From Hippopus hippopus (lineage: Eukaryota > Mollusca > Bivalvia > Cardiida > Cardiidae): a stretch of 64,000 nt of DNA. Below the pieces are notes generated by a model. That model did not search any database, was not told the DNA's origin, and saw only the letters and a program-made list of their open reading frames with translations. Location of the stretch: NCBI GenBank assembly GCA_946811185.2, contig OX328107.1, positions 27,301,587-27,365,586 on the forward strand. The letters run 5' to 3'. Positions 1-11,015 of this stretch are shown here, in pieces (the first letter of the stretch is position 1; each line of letters starts with the position of its first letter). The translations under genes and the position numbers were made by a program.

Positions 1-118
1 CAAACTGAAAGTATATGAAAACAACAAATACGAAAGAGATAAAAATGAAATGAAGTTCTTTGATATGGTGGAAAACATTGTGTTAAAAGAAGAAACTGCA
101 ACCCCATTCTGCATTTAG
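1..118. repeat. Fragment of dispersed hairpin-B repeat
   Basis: This segment closely matches 26471-26565: both run through the same ATACGAAAGAGATA, GAAATGAAGTTCTTTG and AACATTGTGTTAAAAGAA blocks. It is one arm of the hairpin family whose core reads AACATTGTGGGAAAAGGAG. The other arm is missing here. No coding potential is seen. Confidence 0.6.
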
Positions 119-150
119 TTTTTTGTTATGGCCACAATTTATCTTCAGAG

Positions 151-620
151 TATGGTGGCATATTTCTGCCACGAGATACGAGATAGCTATCATGATAAAT
201 TTAGAAAACTATTGCGATAAATTAAAGTTTCCTGGAAACTTCATCCAGATAGTGAAAAATTTCCTGAAAAAAATAATCATGATAAACTTAATATTTTAAC
301 GCAAAATTTCTCAATCGTGCACAAAGCTGACATTCAAGATAAAATTATCGTGATAGTTCTATCTGTTTCTCGATATCTTTAAATAGAAAATTTATCATTT
401 GGATGAACTCGTTTTTTACTTCACAAGATTGCAGTAAGTCAAAATTCGAACCATTAACAATTGTAGCTAAATTGGTAAATTTTGACAACACTTGAAATGA
501 GCTGAAGTCTGTAAAATCACAGATGACTCCAAATACCTCCTACGAACAACTTAAAAATCATTCAGGCAAAAGGAGAATTTATAAGGTAGTGGACTAAGAT
601 GTTCCGAAACCGTATCTTCT
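151..620 (+). mobile_element. TATGGTGG MITE, copy A (3' part missing)
   Basis: Starts with the family end TATGGTGGCATATTTCTGCC followed by GATACGAGATAGCTATCATG. It is collinear with the complete copy at 24136-24805 as far as the CCGAAACCGTATCT block, then stops where copy B begins. No transposase is encoded. Complete copies show long inverted ends and 6-bp target duplications. Confidence 0.8.
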
Positions 621-811
621 TATTATGGTGGCATATTTCTGCCACAAGATACGAGACAGCTATTGCTATAATTTAAGACAACTATCGTGATTAAACAAAG
701 TTTCCTGGAAATATTATCTAGATAATAAAAATTTTCACGATAAAAATATCGCGATAATTCTAACTGTTATCATGATCTTCTTTTGCTTTTGTGCCCACAA
801 CCGACATTAAC

Positions 812-1063
812 GGTTGTTTTGTTGTATGGTGTTTAACGCCGTTTTCAACATTATTTCAGTTATATCGTGGCGGCCAGTGCACCTATCCATGCTTTCCTGG
901 AGTTTCTGTTACCAGTACTCTGCACAATATTCTTTCCAAGCCACTGGCTACTTTCCCACATAACCATCGTCGAAACAATGATCAGCGGTGAGAGAGGAAT
1001 GAATCCTGTCACAATGACCATCATCAATCCTTCGAAAGAAATTGGCTGTGCCGGGGATCGAAT
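812..1063 (-). mobile_element. tRNA-type SINE, head truncated
   Basis: Shares the body of the SINE at 4767-5060: TGGTGTTTAACGCCGTTTTC at the tail side, then CAGTGCACCTATCCATG and ATGACCATCATCAATCC. It lies inside MITE copy B between two copies of GACATTAAC (803-811 and 1064-1072), a 9-bp target-site duplication. The tRNA-like head is cut after box B (GGGGATCGAA on the + strand). Confidence 0.8.
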
Positions 1064-1266
1064 GACATTAACAGTATCTATAATTAGATACGGTTTCGGA
1101 ACATCTTCATCTACAACCTTATGAACTTTCCTTTTCCCTGAATGGTTTTAAAGTTGTTTGTAGGAGGCATTTCGAGTCATCTTTGTGATTTTACAGATTT
1201 CTGTTCATTTCGAGTCTTGTCAAATTTACCAATTAATCTACAACTGCTAATAATTCAAATTTCTAC

Positions 1267-1608
1267 CATTATCTCCTGCTAGATGGCATTCTACAAATAC
1301 ACATCTATCTAATTTGGGCATTCTGGGTACAGAACCGGATTACTTTTCAAAACAACAACCATTACTTTGAATTTCAAAATGAAATAAACGTTTACTCAAT
1401 AAAACGCTACCTGATGCGATTCATTCAGCTATGGTCAGCTAGCATGTAACATATGCATCGGCAATTTATTGAAACAGCCCCTACATGCTTGGGTAATAGG
1501 CTAATAGCTTCGGTAATAAGCCCTACTTTTCCCAGGTATTGGGGGATGGTTGATGCGTCATAGCAGACAGGTCGAATCTTCAAAGAATATGACATGCAAA
1601 GACAACGG
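1267..1608 (+). mobile_element. 342-bp non-autonomous element, 9-bp TSD
   Basis: Bounded by perfect 9-bp direct repeats AATTTCTAC (1258-1266 and 1609-1617). Starts CATTATCTCCTGCTAGATGG and ends GACATGCAAAGACAACGG. A second full copy is at 34593-34911. Partial copies lie at 2560-2600, 17600-17690, 25690-26255 and 28842-29075. Inverted ends are weak and no ORF is present. A 9-bp duplication would suit a Mutator-type or similar DDE transposase, but the superfamily is not proven. Confidence 0.75.
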
Positions 1609-1879
1609 AATTTCTACTTACTGCAATCTTCTGAAGTCAAAAACTACTGCGCTCATCCAAATGGTGAATTTTCTATTTAAAGATATTGAGAAACGGCTAG
1701 AACTATCACGGTAATTTTATCTCGAATGTCAGCTTCATGAACGATTGAGATAAAATATTAAGTTTATCATTATTTTTTTTTTCAGGAAACTTTTCATTAT
1801 CTCGATAAAATTTCCAGGAAACTTAAGTTATCGCGATAGTTTTCTAAAATTATCATGATAGCTACATGTATCTCATATC

Positions 1880-2553
1880 TATGACGTTATTTTCTGCTGC
1901 GAGATACGAGATAGCTATTGCCATAATTTAAGAGAACTATCGTGAAAAAACAAAGTTTCCTGGAAATATTATCTAGATCATAACAATTTTCACGATAAAA
2001 ATATTGCGATAATTCTAACTGTTATCATGATCTTTTTTTTGCTTTCGTGCCCACAACTGACATTCACGGTATCTATAATTAGGTATGGTTTTGGAACATC
2101 TTCGTCTACAACCTTATGAATTCTCCTTTCCCTAAATGGTTTAAAGTTGGTCGTAGGAGGCATTTCGAGTCGTCTTTGTGATTTTACAGACTTCTGTTCA
2201 TTTCGAGTCTTGTCAAAATTTACTAATTAAGCTACAATTGTCAATGATTCGAATTTTTACAAACTGCAATCTTGTGAAGTCAAAAACTACTGAGTTCATC
2301 CAAATGATAAATTTTCTATTTATAGATATCGAGAAACAGATAGAACTATCACGATAATTTTATCTCGAATGTCAGCTTCGTGCATGATTGAGAAAATTTG
2401 CGTTAAAATATTAAGTTTATTGTGGTATTTTTTATTCTGGAAACTTTTCACTATCTCAATAAAATTTCCAGGAAACTATATGATTTATCGCGATAGTTTT
2501 CTAAATTATCATGATAGTTATCTCGTATCTCGTGGCAGAAATATACCACCATA
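1880..2553 (-). mobile_element. TATGGTGG MITE, copy C (near full length)
   Basis: About 674 bp, from a mutated end TATGACGTTATTTTCTGC to GGCAGAAATATACCACCATA. Collinear in reverse with 24136-24805. The flanks CATATC and TGTATC may be a decayed 6-bp target duplication, which would place this copy inside copy B. The open frame at 2369-2698 runs through its terminal repeat and is not a gene. Confidence 0.75.
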
Positions 2554-4204
2554 TGTATCTCGTGTACTTGTAGAATGCCATCTTGCGGCAGATAATGGAT
2601 CTACATTTCGAGCGAGAACCGAGCATTTTGTCGCCTTAAAATTAGGTTGTTCTAACCAGCATTTTCAAAATTTTAAGAAAAGCCAGGTTAAAGTTTAAGA
2701 TCCAAATATCTCTCTTATGTCTCTTTTTAATGGAAAGAGAACATATGACCCGAAGTGAAATATTCTCTATAGTTCACTTTGCACTTTTTGAAAAGGATAA
2801 TTAATAATTTGTTAATTTTGATTTATTCATTTTCACATAGAACATAAACGTTAAGAAATTTTTATTTTATTGAATGTTATTATGTTGGAAACAAGATAGA
2901 ACATTTTAATTCTTATTTACATCACAGGGCCCACAGTTAGAACATTATAACCGAGACGAAAATGTTTAGGCTTCATCTTAATTCAAGTCTGTAAACTCTA
3001 TGTATAATGTTTTGATTTCAAACCACACAATATTACGGAAAATGATATCAACAGCTCTTAATCTTGGAAAATTAAATGAAAATATGGGTTGAGAATGTAA
3101 AAGTTATTCCATGTGTTTTATTTTGTTCACTGAGTCTCTTATTTTATAAGCAAAGTTAATAAAAAACATATTATACAAGTGGGGTCAAAGACAAAGACGA
3201 AGCAATAATGTGTTGATAACAGAGAAAACCCACCTCCTTCCAAACTGTTAACACAAGTGTACTGGTATATCAGTATTTTCTCCTTTTCCCACGTTTCCTA
3301 ACCTATTAAAGACAGAAATAGTCATTTAAAGATGGGTATTTAGATTTTTCACATCTCACCAAATTAAAAAATATATATATCACTAAAATTTATATGAAAA
3401 AACAATACAATTATCAATAATTAAGAATCATAAAATTACAAAAAAAAATTTTTTTTTGATGGTGTTCCCTAAAAGGCTACGTAGCCTCTTAAGGTATTTT
3501 TAGATTTCGCGCCAAAAATCAGAAAAGCATTATGGGAATGTCAAGTGACTGGCACGTGACTAATGACGCTTAAATTCCATAACATAACAAACATGTAATT
3601 ATTTTCCATAATGTCTTCTTCGGACGCTATGATTGAAGCTTCGTCTGTGTATTTCCGGTATGTAAATGAGCGAGTTGCTCATGTAAAAATAGACCGTGTT
3701 TCCCGTCGATGTCGACCTGGGCCGTAGTAAATCTCTAATTTCTCTTGTTGTCGGATGGTTTTCGACTACTGGGGTTTTATGAATGAAAATTAAAAGGCTT
3801 TGGGAGTACAAGGGTGATTTTTTTTTTTTTTTGTATTTTTGTAAAATTTTCGTCCCAAAATCTGAAGGGCCAACTTTAAGCTACATTCAATTTGTCTTTT
3901 TGCAATGGCTTTAAACTTGGAATAGTACAACAAAATTTGTCATTTCTTAAAGAGTAAAATTAATGTATAATGCGCTTAATTGGCATTGACAGAGACATAC
4001 AGCATAAAAAGTCTATATGGTAATAAACTTACTTTGAAAACATAACCTCCACCCCGCCTGCCAAATAAAAAAGAGTCATATCTTTTTAAATGCAAAGATA
4101 ATGTCAGTGATTACAAGCAGGTTTATTCATTAGAATGAAAGGTAAAGTTCTGAATAAAAATGGTAAATTTAACTATCAAAGTGCCGTTCCCACATATTGT
4201 TGCT
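2554..4204. other. AT-rich region without recognisable gene
   Basis: Begins with a short piece (about 2560-2600) of the 9-bp-TSD element. The rest is AT-rich. A weak hairpin-B arm lies near 3270-3300. Apart from the candidate first exon at 3611-3657 I see nothing assignable. Confidence 0.5.
3611..3657 (+). CDS. Possible short first coding exon (unidentified)
   Basis: An ATG opens 15 codons (MSSSDAMIEASSVYF) followed by a splice-donor-like GTATGT at 3658. Upstream, at about 3553-3562, is GGCACGTGAC, an E-box, in a locally less AT-rich stretch, which is how many metazoan promoters look. Without the donor the frame stops after about 38 codons. No family recognised and no second exon identified. 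A chance frame is quite possible. Confidence 0.15.
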
Positions 4205-4215
4205 TTTGCGAATAG

Positions 4216-4270
4216 TGTAGATCAAAACTTGACTGCACAGAACGTGCAGTCTGATCTTGAATCTAGACTA
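4216..4270. repeat. Hairpin-A core (GATCAAGATCAGACTG family)
   Basis: A decayed palindrome pairing TGACTGCACAGAACGTGCAGTC with its flanks. It is the central hairpin of the TTAA-type MITE seen complete at 10823-11015. Ends are not preserved here. Confidence 0.6.
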
Positions 4271-4559
4271 CCAGTTACGTTGATACATTCAAAGCCAAAA
4301 CTGGCATTGGAATAACACCATTATGGTATTTCATTCTTACTGAAAATATTCATTTTGTTAATCTGGTACTTTTAAGAGTTAAACAACCATAATAGGCAGA
4401 CGACCACAGCACCTTGTCAGAAAATCAAACAAATTTCTAAATAAAACCAGCTAACAAAAAAAATGAACTGTTCAGAAATAAACTCAACCATTACATGTAT
4501 TACACACTTTGCAAATTTAGATTATTCCAAGTTCATAGCAACATCTGAAGATAATGAAC

Positions 4560-4690
4560 AACTATAGCATAATGAAAATTTCATCTTCAGAAAGCTTAGA
4601 AAACATTATGGGAAAAGAAAAAAAAAATGCATTTTCTCCCTTTTTCATAATGTTTTTAAAGGTCTTGTGTTTCAAAGGAGCCCAACATTG
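4560..4690. repeat. Hairpin-B element
   Basis: Contains AACATTATGGGAAAAG followed by TGCATTTTCTCCC and CATAATGTTTTTAAAGG, the two arms of hairpin B found near-perfect at 59848-59905. Decayed and non-coding. Confidence 0.6.
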
Positions 4691-4766
4691 AAGTTATGAA
4701 GGAATGGGCTTAAGTTTAAGATCTTTGCATCAACACATTCTATGGAAAACGCAGAATGTGTTTTGA

Positions 4767-5060
4767 TTGATCGATTGATTGATCGATTGTATGGTGTTTA
4801 ACGCCGTTTTCAACATTAATTTAGTTACATCGCAGCGGCCATTTTTTTACCAGTACTTCGCATGGTTTTCTTTCCAAGCCACTGGCTGCTTTCCCACATA
4901 ATCTTCGTCGAAACAATGGTCAGCGATGGGAGAGGAATGAATCCTGTCGCAGTGACTATCATCAATCCTCGGAAAGAAATTGGCCGAGCCAGGGATCGAA
5001 CCCTGGACCCCGTGTTCTCAAGTCCTGCACGCTACCGACTGAGCTACCGGGGCTCGGCAC
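4767..5060 (-). mobile_element. Full-length tRNA-derived SINE
   Basis: A 294-bp SINE bounded by a perfect 12-bp target duplication AATGTGTTTTGA (4755-4766 and 5061-5072). Read on the minus strand it opens with a tRNA-like head containing an A box (GGTAGCTCAGTCGGTAGCG) and a B box (GGGTTCGATCC). The shared body follows, then a terminal GATTGATCGATT-type short repeat as 3' tail. The head is RNA polymerase III promoter-like and mobilisation would need a partner LINE. The frame at 4862-5296 overlaps it and is not a protein gene. Confidence 0.92.
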
Positions 5061-6207
5061 AATGTGTTTTGAACATGTACCTACAGCTAAGAAGTCATCA
5101 ACTAAATGATTGCATGATGCATCCAGTCAAATCAAGAACCTTGACATTTGGAAGAAGTCTTAAAAATCCAAGTTTAGACAATGGAACACTGTTTAATGTT
5201 AACCTGTACAGGGACCTTGGGTCCTTGAGTTCTCTCAAAAACATGAAGTCAAAATTTGATTTACTGCAGGAAATTAATGAACCATGTGGAATGTGAAACT
5301 CATGAAACTTTCTTGAGTGAAGAAGTATAGTTTGCAGATACTTTAGACACAAGGTTAGGCTGTGATGAAATTCAAAATCCTTCCAAAGCATTGACGTTGT
5401 TTTTATGAGGTTATGAAATCTCTTGCAGGTTCTGTTAACTTTGGTAAAAAGTTCATCTTGACATATATACTAGAGTATGGTTACAAGCACAGTTCTATCT
5501 GGCATAGACAATATCAACCTGTAAAAATATGAAACAAATAAGCCTGAAAGAAACCAGGTTAAACATTTACTAAGTGCATAAACATTTCTACAAACAGACG
5601 AGTGACAATTTAAGCATTTGTCAATGGTAGACTACCTCCCTGAGTCCCTCTATGACATTTCTGATATTGTAAAAAAAAAACCCTAATAATTGCTTCTCTA
5701 TCTAATAACAGTTTTTACACTAACTTTACCTGCTTTTTATCGAAATCCTTTACAGTCGATTTATGAAGCTTTTGCAGCAGAAAGACTTTTGAAATCATTG
5801 TGAAAAAGAGAAGTTGCCCGTAATGAGCAATTTCCCTTTTTTCCAATGTTTTCTATTTTCATAGAGAAATTGTCTCTCTTAATTTGAATATATTTTGGTT
5901 CTAGTCTGCTGATGCTTTCAGTGTTCAAAGTCCAAGAATGGAGAACTTAATAATGGAAGAATGTGTTGTATCATCTACAGGAGTTTGGTCTTGAGAACAT
6001 TGCCTTTACTGGTAATATCACTGTCGTATTTTCTGCAACTGAATTTTAAATTGAGTGTCTGTTTACTTGATAAGAAGATTTGGCCATTTATATTCATTAC
6101 AGTCAAAAACAGAAATACTCCGGTATTTATAATCAATTGCACATCCGGTAACTTTCTTATCCGAATATTGCTCCTTTTGCCAGTCGACAAGAATACAACA
6201 TATTCCG
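5061..6207. other. No gene recognised
   Basis: Decayed sequence with a weak hairpin-B arm near 5780-5860. Overlapping frames on both strands (5098-5391 minus, 5961-6254 plus, 5975-6241 minus) have no recognisable domain. The minus frame at 5098 ends in a vaguely leucine-rich stretch, which I do not regard as evidence for a protein. Confidence 0.5.
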
Positions 6208-7278
6208 CAGGGTTTTCCCTTGGCCACAAAAATAGGGTCATTGTGAACCCCTAGTCAAAAATAATGGGGGTCATTTTGGAATTTGTGGGGGTCACAACAA
6301 AATGTAGTTCGCTTAAACAAAAGCTACTATTTGTGAAAGTATGTTTTTTTTTTTTGTATGTGTTTTCTATTCACTGTAAATCTTCGTTTATTTCATGGTG
6401 ATAGATACATAATAACACCAGAGAATTTCTATATAGAGGGAGCTTACAGCCTAGGTGGCACCTTTTTCATAACGACTATCTGGATTATGCTTTATTTAAG
6501 CCTGTTCTTAACGAGCAAATATGCTCTAGCTGTCATATCTCAAAGTAACTTTAATGTTTCAAGGGTATCGTCGTTACAGCTAGTGTTTTGATGATGCACA
6601 AGGGTTGATTTTCGAAGTATGTGTAGCCTCTCTCTATGGTAAAGGGTTATTTTGTTTTTAACACAGGAATCGACCGTTTAGTTGGCGAAGAAAGCCTGTT
6701 GTCGGTCGGACTGGGAGGTCTCTGTTATTTTTCTTGATAGAGTCCATCCATTTCGGCCGAAAACAAATTATTTTCACCAATTAAATGGCCGATTCCTGTG
6801 TTTCGACACGCGGGTCGCGTTCATGCCGCTGTTTTCAACGAATAACAAAGTGTATCTCTTTAGCTAATTTACAGTAAACCCTCGAGACCTTGAAATGTAA
6901 TTCTGGGTGCTCTTACCAGGCGTTGTATTGTCTGATCTTTGCATAAGGGCTCTTCTTCCTTGCAGACAGCAAGAATGACGTCGATTTTGACAAAGCCATA
7001 TTGTTTTCATTGAGGATCGACTAGTTTAGTTTAGACCCGTTTAAAGACCGATGGTATTTAAGTAAAATCGATACACAGTCCAGTGTTTCGTCCCATTTTC
7101 TCTTCGTACTCCAGATTTTTCATCTACTCGCGATGTAACAGTGTCGGAAGTATATACGATTGTTAGTACCTCTTATCGTATTTGTGCGTCAACAATGACG
7201 CATTACTGAAAAAATTGCGGGTCATTTTCCTTAAAAATGCGTCAAAACGCACAAAATAGTGCGTCAAGGAAAACCCTG
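6208..7278. mobile_element. hAT-like non-autonomous DNA transposon
   Basis: 1,071 bp with inverted ends CAGGGTTTTCCCTTG and CAAGGAAAACCCTG, flanked by a direct repeat TATTCCG (6201-6207 and 7279-7285). CAGGG-type ends and a 7-8-bp duplication suit the hAT superfamily, which normally makes 8 bp, so one base may have been lost. Internal frames are short and show no transposase motif, so this is non-autonomous or heavily decayed. Confidence 0.65.
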
Positions 7279-7285
7279 TATTCCG

Positions 7286-8960
7286 GAAATTTATGTGATG
7301 TTTGACATTTCTTGTTTTTTTTTCAAACATAATAATGAATAGATATCAACAGTCTGTATATTTTTATTGCATACATTCTGATACTTACGTGATAAAACGG
7401 CAGTGTTTCCCTTTGACAGTTCTTTGGCGCAGATCATGGCGGGAAATGGGACTGATGAGAATGCAGCGATTTAATTGGTCATCAATCAGAAAGAACATTC
7501 TAATCTTTTTTCCACATCCATTTAGAACACTCTAATGTTGAGTAGTCCTTATTCACGTGATCTAAACTGCTTATATCACTGGATAGTATTCATAGAATTA
7601 TTGGACTTAACAATGGTTGAAAAAGATGCAGATAGAACATTCTGTTACCGAAAAACTTTTAAACGAGGCTTCAAATCGAAATTCGGTCAGCACAGACAGA
7701 TAGAACATTTCATGACGAATCCAATGATATAAATATCTCATTTTCGAAAAAAATTCAGATAGAACAATCAAATATTAACGCGACGATTTACCTGTATTGT
7801 GACACAGGTTTAACTGACTGAAAAATTGTCGTTACTTTTATCTTGTAGTGGGATAATATAGTCTATCTCCACACTAATAAACCGTTAAAAACACGTAAGA
7901 GACCGATAAATGTTCATGAGAGTTATAAAGGTCGAAACTTTGGGTCAGACAAATTTTTGTAATACCACACTTATAAATGATATTGATTTCCCAATACTAT
8001 TTTTTGCTACCCACTAGCATTTCAGAAGCCAGTAGTCTAGTAAGTTTTACCAATCAAGTATTTACCTCCCTTTAATTCAAAAAAACCTTTAAAAAACATT
8101 TTTTATAAAATTTTAAAAACTGTACATTCACTCTATGGTATTTTACCTATCGTATCGGGACTGTAAATATAACAGTTCCCGCCAATCTATTTTAAAAATT
8201 TTGGCGTCCATAGCGGACAAGAATACAATAACAGAAAAAGAAGAAACTAAAAGTAAATCTGCTATTTGGTTCAGTTGATGAAAACCAAAGGAGAGTCACG
8301 AAAAGCGATGCGCTCACGTACTTACTCAACTTCTTGGACTGTGTGGGAAACTGTATTAACTCATTGCCCATGCATTCCTCAGTTTTGTTACTCACACAAA
8401 TTGACATGAAATAAATGACCTCTATTATCATACATTACACGCTTGAATTATTGTTCAAACTTAGCTTCGGCTGTTGTCGTCTGAATGCGGAAGTATGTAA
8501 ACGTTTTTCACCTCTTCATGTGGCTAATAGATTCATCATGTCTTTAAAGATTACTTCAGATGCCTCAAAATGAACATGATTTCGTTGATTTAACTTGGTA
8601 ATACATGGCGGGTGACATATATATCTAAGGTGCACTTTCTGTGCAGTATGATCTTGTTCTGTGTCATCCGCAAAAGCTTCTTATTTTGACTATGGCACAG
8701 TAAGGGTCAAACCCGAGATTTACCTTTAACAGAATTTCCGTACCGTCCGATTATACCCGATGGTATAAGTATTCACTCTTTAATTATTCTTTGCATAAAG
8801 GTCAATTTCAGGTCAATTTATTCAGGTAATAACAGTCCCAAAACATGGGAAAAGGTGAAACTATAGGTAACCAGCATTTTTTCGTTTTCCGTCAATGTTT
8901 TCTACTCTTCCCAAGAGAAATTTCAGGTTTTCAGTCCAAATTAGTTTGTCGTCTTTAAAT
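7286..8960. repeat. Decayed dispersed repeat, no gene
   Basis: 7930-8240 is collinear with 23394-24129 and 27135-27400: GATACCACA, CAGAAGCC.GTA, TTTACCTCCCTTT and TGGCGTCCATAGCGGAC blocks in the same order. 7440-7760 repeats GATAGAACATTC loosely four times. A decayed hairpin-B copy lies at about 8840-8905. Nothing coding is seen. Confidence 0.5.
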
Positions 8961-9040
8961 GCTTTCAAATTGGACAGGTATACAAATTGGTAAAGAGTTG
9001 AGAGAGCTTATACTCAGCAGATGCCAAGAAACCAAGTTAA

Positions 9041-9246
9041 CCCTTGGGCTTTTAAGCGCGACTCACCGACCTTTAGCGGACAGTGTAGATCAAGATCAGA
9101 CTGCACAGAACGTACAGTCTGATCTTGGATCTACACTGTCCGATAAAGATAAAATATTCCCCAAAACATAGCTTTGAAATAGCAATATTTGGGTTTTTAC
9201 TATAGAATTGAAAAATTTTATTTTAGTTATTTAGCAGGATAAAGGT
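9041..9246 (+). mobile_element. TTAA-type hairpin-A MITE
   Basis: Begins after TTAA (9037-9040) with CCCTTGGGCTTTTAAGCGCG. Centred on a strong palindrome (about 9088-9140) where GATCAAGATCAGACTGCAC faces its complement around ACGTAC. Ends in TTATTTAGCAGGATAAAGG. Same layout as 10823-11015, 16845-17055 and 39600-39790. The right TTAA is mutated. Confidence 0.75.
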
Positions 9247-9313
9247 GAAGTATGCTCGAGATCTACACTTTCCTGAAGGGAACCAAAGTTATGCTTGGCG
9301 ATGTATGTATTAG

Positions 9314-9572
9314 ACCCAGCCGGGTAGCTCAGTGGTTAGCGTATTCGACTCGTGACCTGGTGGTTGTGAGTTCGATACCCGATTTAGGTAAACTTTCTTT
9401 CCGGTGATTTTTCGCCTCTCACCTCTGACACATGTGAGAAAAGTAGTCAGTGACTTGGAAAGATTGCGTCTGTACTGGTGTGAGAAAGCCAGGAAGCACA
9501 TGCGTAGGTGCACTGACAGCCGTGATATAACCTAAGCTGTTAAAACGGCGTCAAACTCTAATACAATCAGTA
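9314..9572 (+). mobile_element. tRNA-derived SINE, second family
   Basis: The tRNA-like head reads GGGTAGCTCAGTGGTTAGCG (A box) and GTGAGTTCGATACCC (B box). A body unlike the 4767-5060 SINE follows, ending in AAAACGGCGTCAAACTCTAA. That 3' end matches the complement of the other family's GTTTAACGCCGTTTT, so two SINE families with different heads share a 3' module. Confidence 0.8.
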
Positions 9573-9659
9573 TACGTTTAAGAAGTATTTAAGCTCGTCA
9601 TTATTCGCAAATTTAGTAGACAAATTTACGCAGAAATTACTGCGAAGAGGGCACGTAGG

Positions 9660-9727
9660 ATGTCTTTTGGCAAAATCGGACATAGCCCAGGCCAAATGCT
9701 AGTGAAACGGACGGAAAACATCAACGG
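9660..9727 (+). CDS. Possible first coding exon (unidentified)
   Basis: An ATG is followed by 22 codons (MSFGKIGHSPGQMLVKRTEN continuing IN) and a strong donor, CGG|GTAAGTTTT, at 9728. If spliced, the exon ends in phase 2. If not, a stop follows at once. The local base composition is less AT-rich than its surroundings. No family or downstream exon is identified; a chance frame is possible. Confidence 0.22.
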
Positions 9728-9799
9728 GTAAGTTTTCTTCTAGATATGACTGGAATACTTTATAGTAATAGCCTTTTAATGTCAGTTAGCAGATGGTGT

Positions 9800-9858
9800 A
9801 CGTAGATCAAGATCAGACTGAACATTCCGTGCATTCCTGATCTTGATCTACACTGTGT
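9800..9858. repeat. Hairpin-A core
   Basis: GATCAAGATCAGACTGAAC pairs with GCATTCCTGATCTTGATCTAC around a short loop. The outer arms of the TTAA-type MITE are decayed. Confidence 0.65.
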
Positions 9859-9864
9859 GCGCTA

Positions 9865-10505
9865 GAATTAAAAGAGTTGTTAACAAGAACAAGGTCATAT
9901 CTATTGCCATTTGAGTAATCAACCAGCTCCGAGGACAAGGAAGAAAGCACGTGTCATAAAACAATGCCACAATGACCAGCGAAAGCGAGGATCGAGTAGG
10001 GCATGATGAGGTAGCGAGCCAATTTAACTGGCAGTTCCGTTTGGGGCATATACATGTCAATTTAACCTGCATCCCGTGAGGACAATTTTAGGTGCATTTG
10101 CAGGTAATATTTGTTGCATTTCGAAAATACCTAAATTTAGACTGCTAGTTACCAGGTTCTTTTTTCCTTTTCTCACAATGTCTTAAAAAAACCTTCTTCT
10201 CAAAGTTTGCTTAAAATCGAGATAATTTCATTAAAGAGACATCTTTACAGCCAGAGAGTAAACAAACGCTGTTAAAACTTGACGGTGTTATAATCTAGTC
10301 AGCTGTTTAAACGTAGATAAAAAATCAATATAAGGTGTATGGGGTAAAGAAACTGTAGGGAATTGTCTTCGATTTAAACCTGAAACTGTTTTTGTTATGT
10401 CTATGGATGAAATGCATTTTCTATATGCCATAATCTGTGCAACCTTGCAACCATCAGGGGCAATATTTGGCATGAAGATACAAGACTGATAATAGTTTTA
10501 TAAAA
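9865..10505. other. No gene recognised
   Basis: Non-coding sequence with a weak hairpin-B remnant around 10150. Short frames on the minus strand (9848-10072, 10288-10473) show no domain. Confidence 0.4.
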
Positions 10506-10768
10506 TGGCTTGCAACACGCGAAAAGGGGCATTGGGACATTTGCGCAAAGTGTCGTCTCGGATCAGCCTACGCAGTCCTCGCAGGCTAATCCGAAACGAC
10601 ACTTTCCGTTTTTATATAATTTTTTGTTTTGTACAAGTCTACTGTTGCACAAAATCTAATGTAGTCGTAAAGTGCCGTCTCGGATTAGCCTGCGCAGAGT
10701 GCGCAAGCTGATCCGAGACGACACTTAACGCAAATGTCCGAATGCCCCTTTTCGCGTGTTGCAAGCAA
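10506..10768 (+). mobile_element. Multi-hairpin MITE (GCTTGCAACACGCG ends)
   Basis: About 260 bp with outer inverted ends TTGCAACACGCGAAAAGGGG and its complement. Each half carries an internal hairpin of the type CGGATCAGCCT...AGGCTAATCCG next to AAAGTGTCGTCTCGG. Other copies: 19802-20060, 37969-38209 and 53249-53508. The copy at 37969 proves a TA target, pointing to a Tc1/mariner-type helper. Non-coding. Confidence 0.85.
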
Positions 10769-10822
10769 AAAAAAAAAAACGGTTAAAAAAACTGGATGAA
10801 AACGAGTAAAGATGTATGTTTA

Positions 10823-11015
10823 ACTCTTATCCTGCTAAATAAGTTGAATAATAAAAAAAACTTTCAAGCCGATACTAAATACTCAAATTTTGCATTTAAA
10901 GGTACTTTTTGGAGAAAAATATCTCCTTATCGGACAGTGTAGTCGTTCTGTACAGTCTGATCTTGATCTACACCGTCCGCAAAAGGTAAGTGAGTCGCGC
11001 TTAGCAGCTGTAGGG
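10823..11015 (-). mobile_element. TTAA-flanked hairpin-A MITE, complete
   Basis: 193 bp between TTAA (10819-10822) and TTAA (11016-11019). One end reads CTCTTATCCTGCTAAATAAG, the other, inverted, CCCTACAGCTGCTAAGCGCG. The central palindrome carries CAGTCTGATCTTGATCTAC. TTAA targeting is shared by the piggyBac and Kolobok superfamilies; I cannot separate these here. Confidence 0.75.

Larger units (their letters stand above)
624..1879 (-). mobile_element. TATGGTGG MITE, copy B, twice interrupted
   Basis: An inverted copy of the same MITE as at 24136-24805. It is split by a SINE (812-1063) and by a 342-bp element (1267-1608). Removing both, each with its 9-bp target duplication, restores a normal MITE body. 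Its distal end is lost at the junction with copy C. Confidence 0.75.

Noticed and set aside
2369..2698. 109-codon plus gene
   Set aside because: Runs through the end of MITE copy C and a fragment of another element.
5098..5391. Leucine-rich-repeat protein on the minus strand
   Set aside because: Only one vaguely LRR-like stretch, no second repeat, no splice signals, and it is overlapped by an open frame on the other strand.
9314..9385. A functional tRNA gene
   Set aside because: A and B boxes are present, but the sequence continues as a SINE body, the acceptor stem does not pair properly, and similar heads recur with the same tails.
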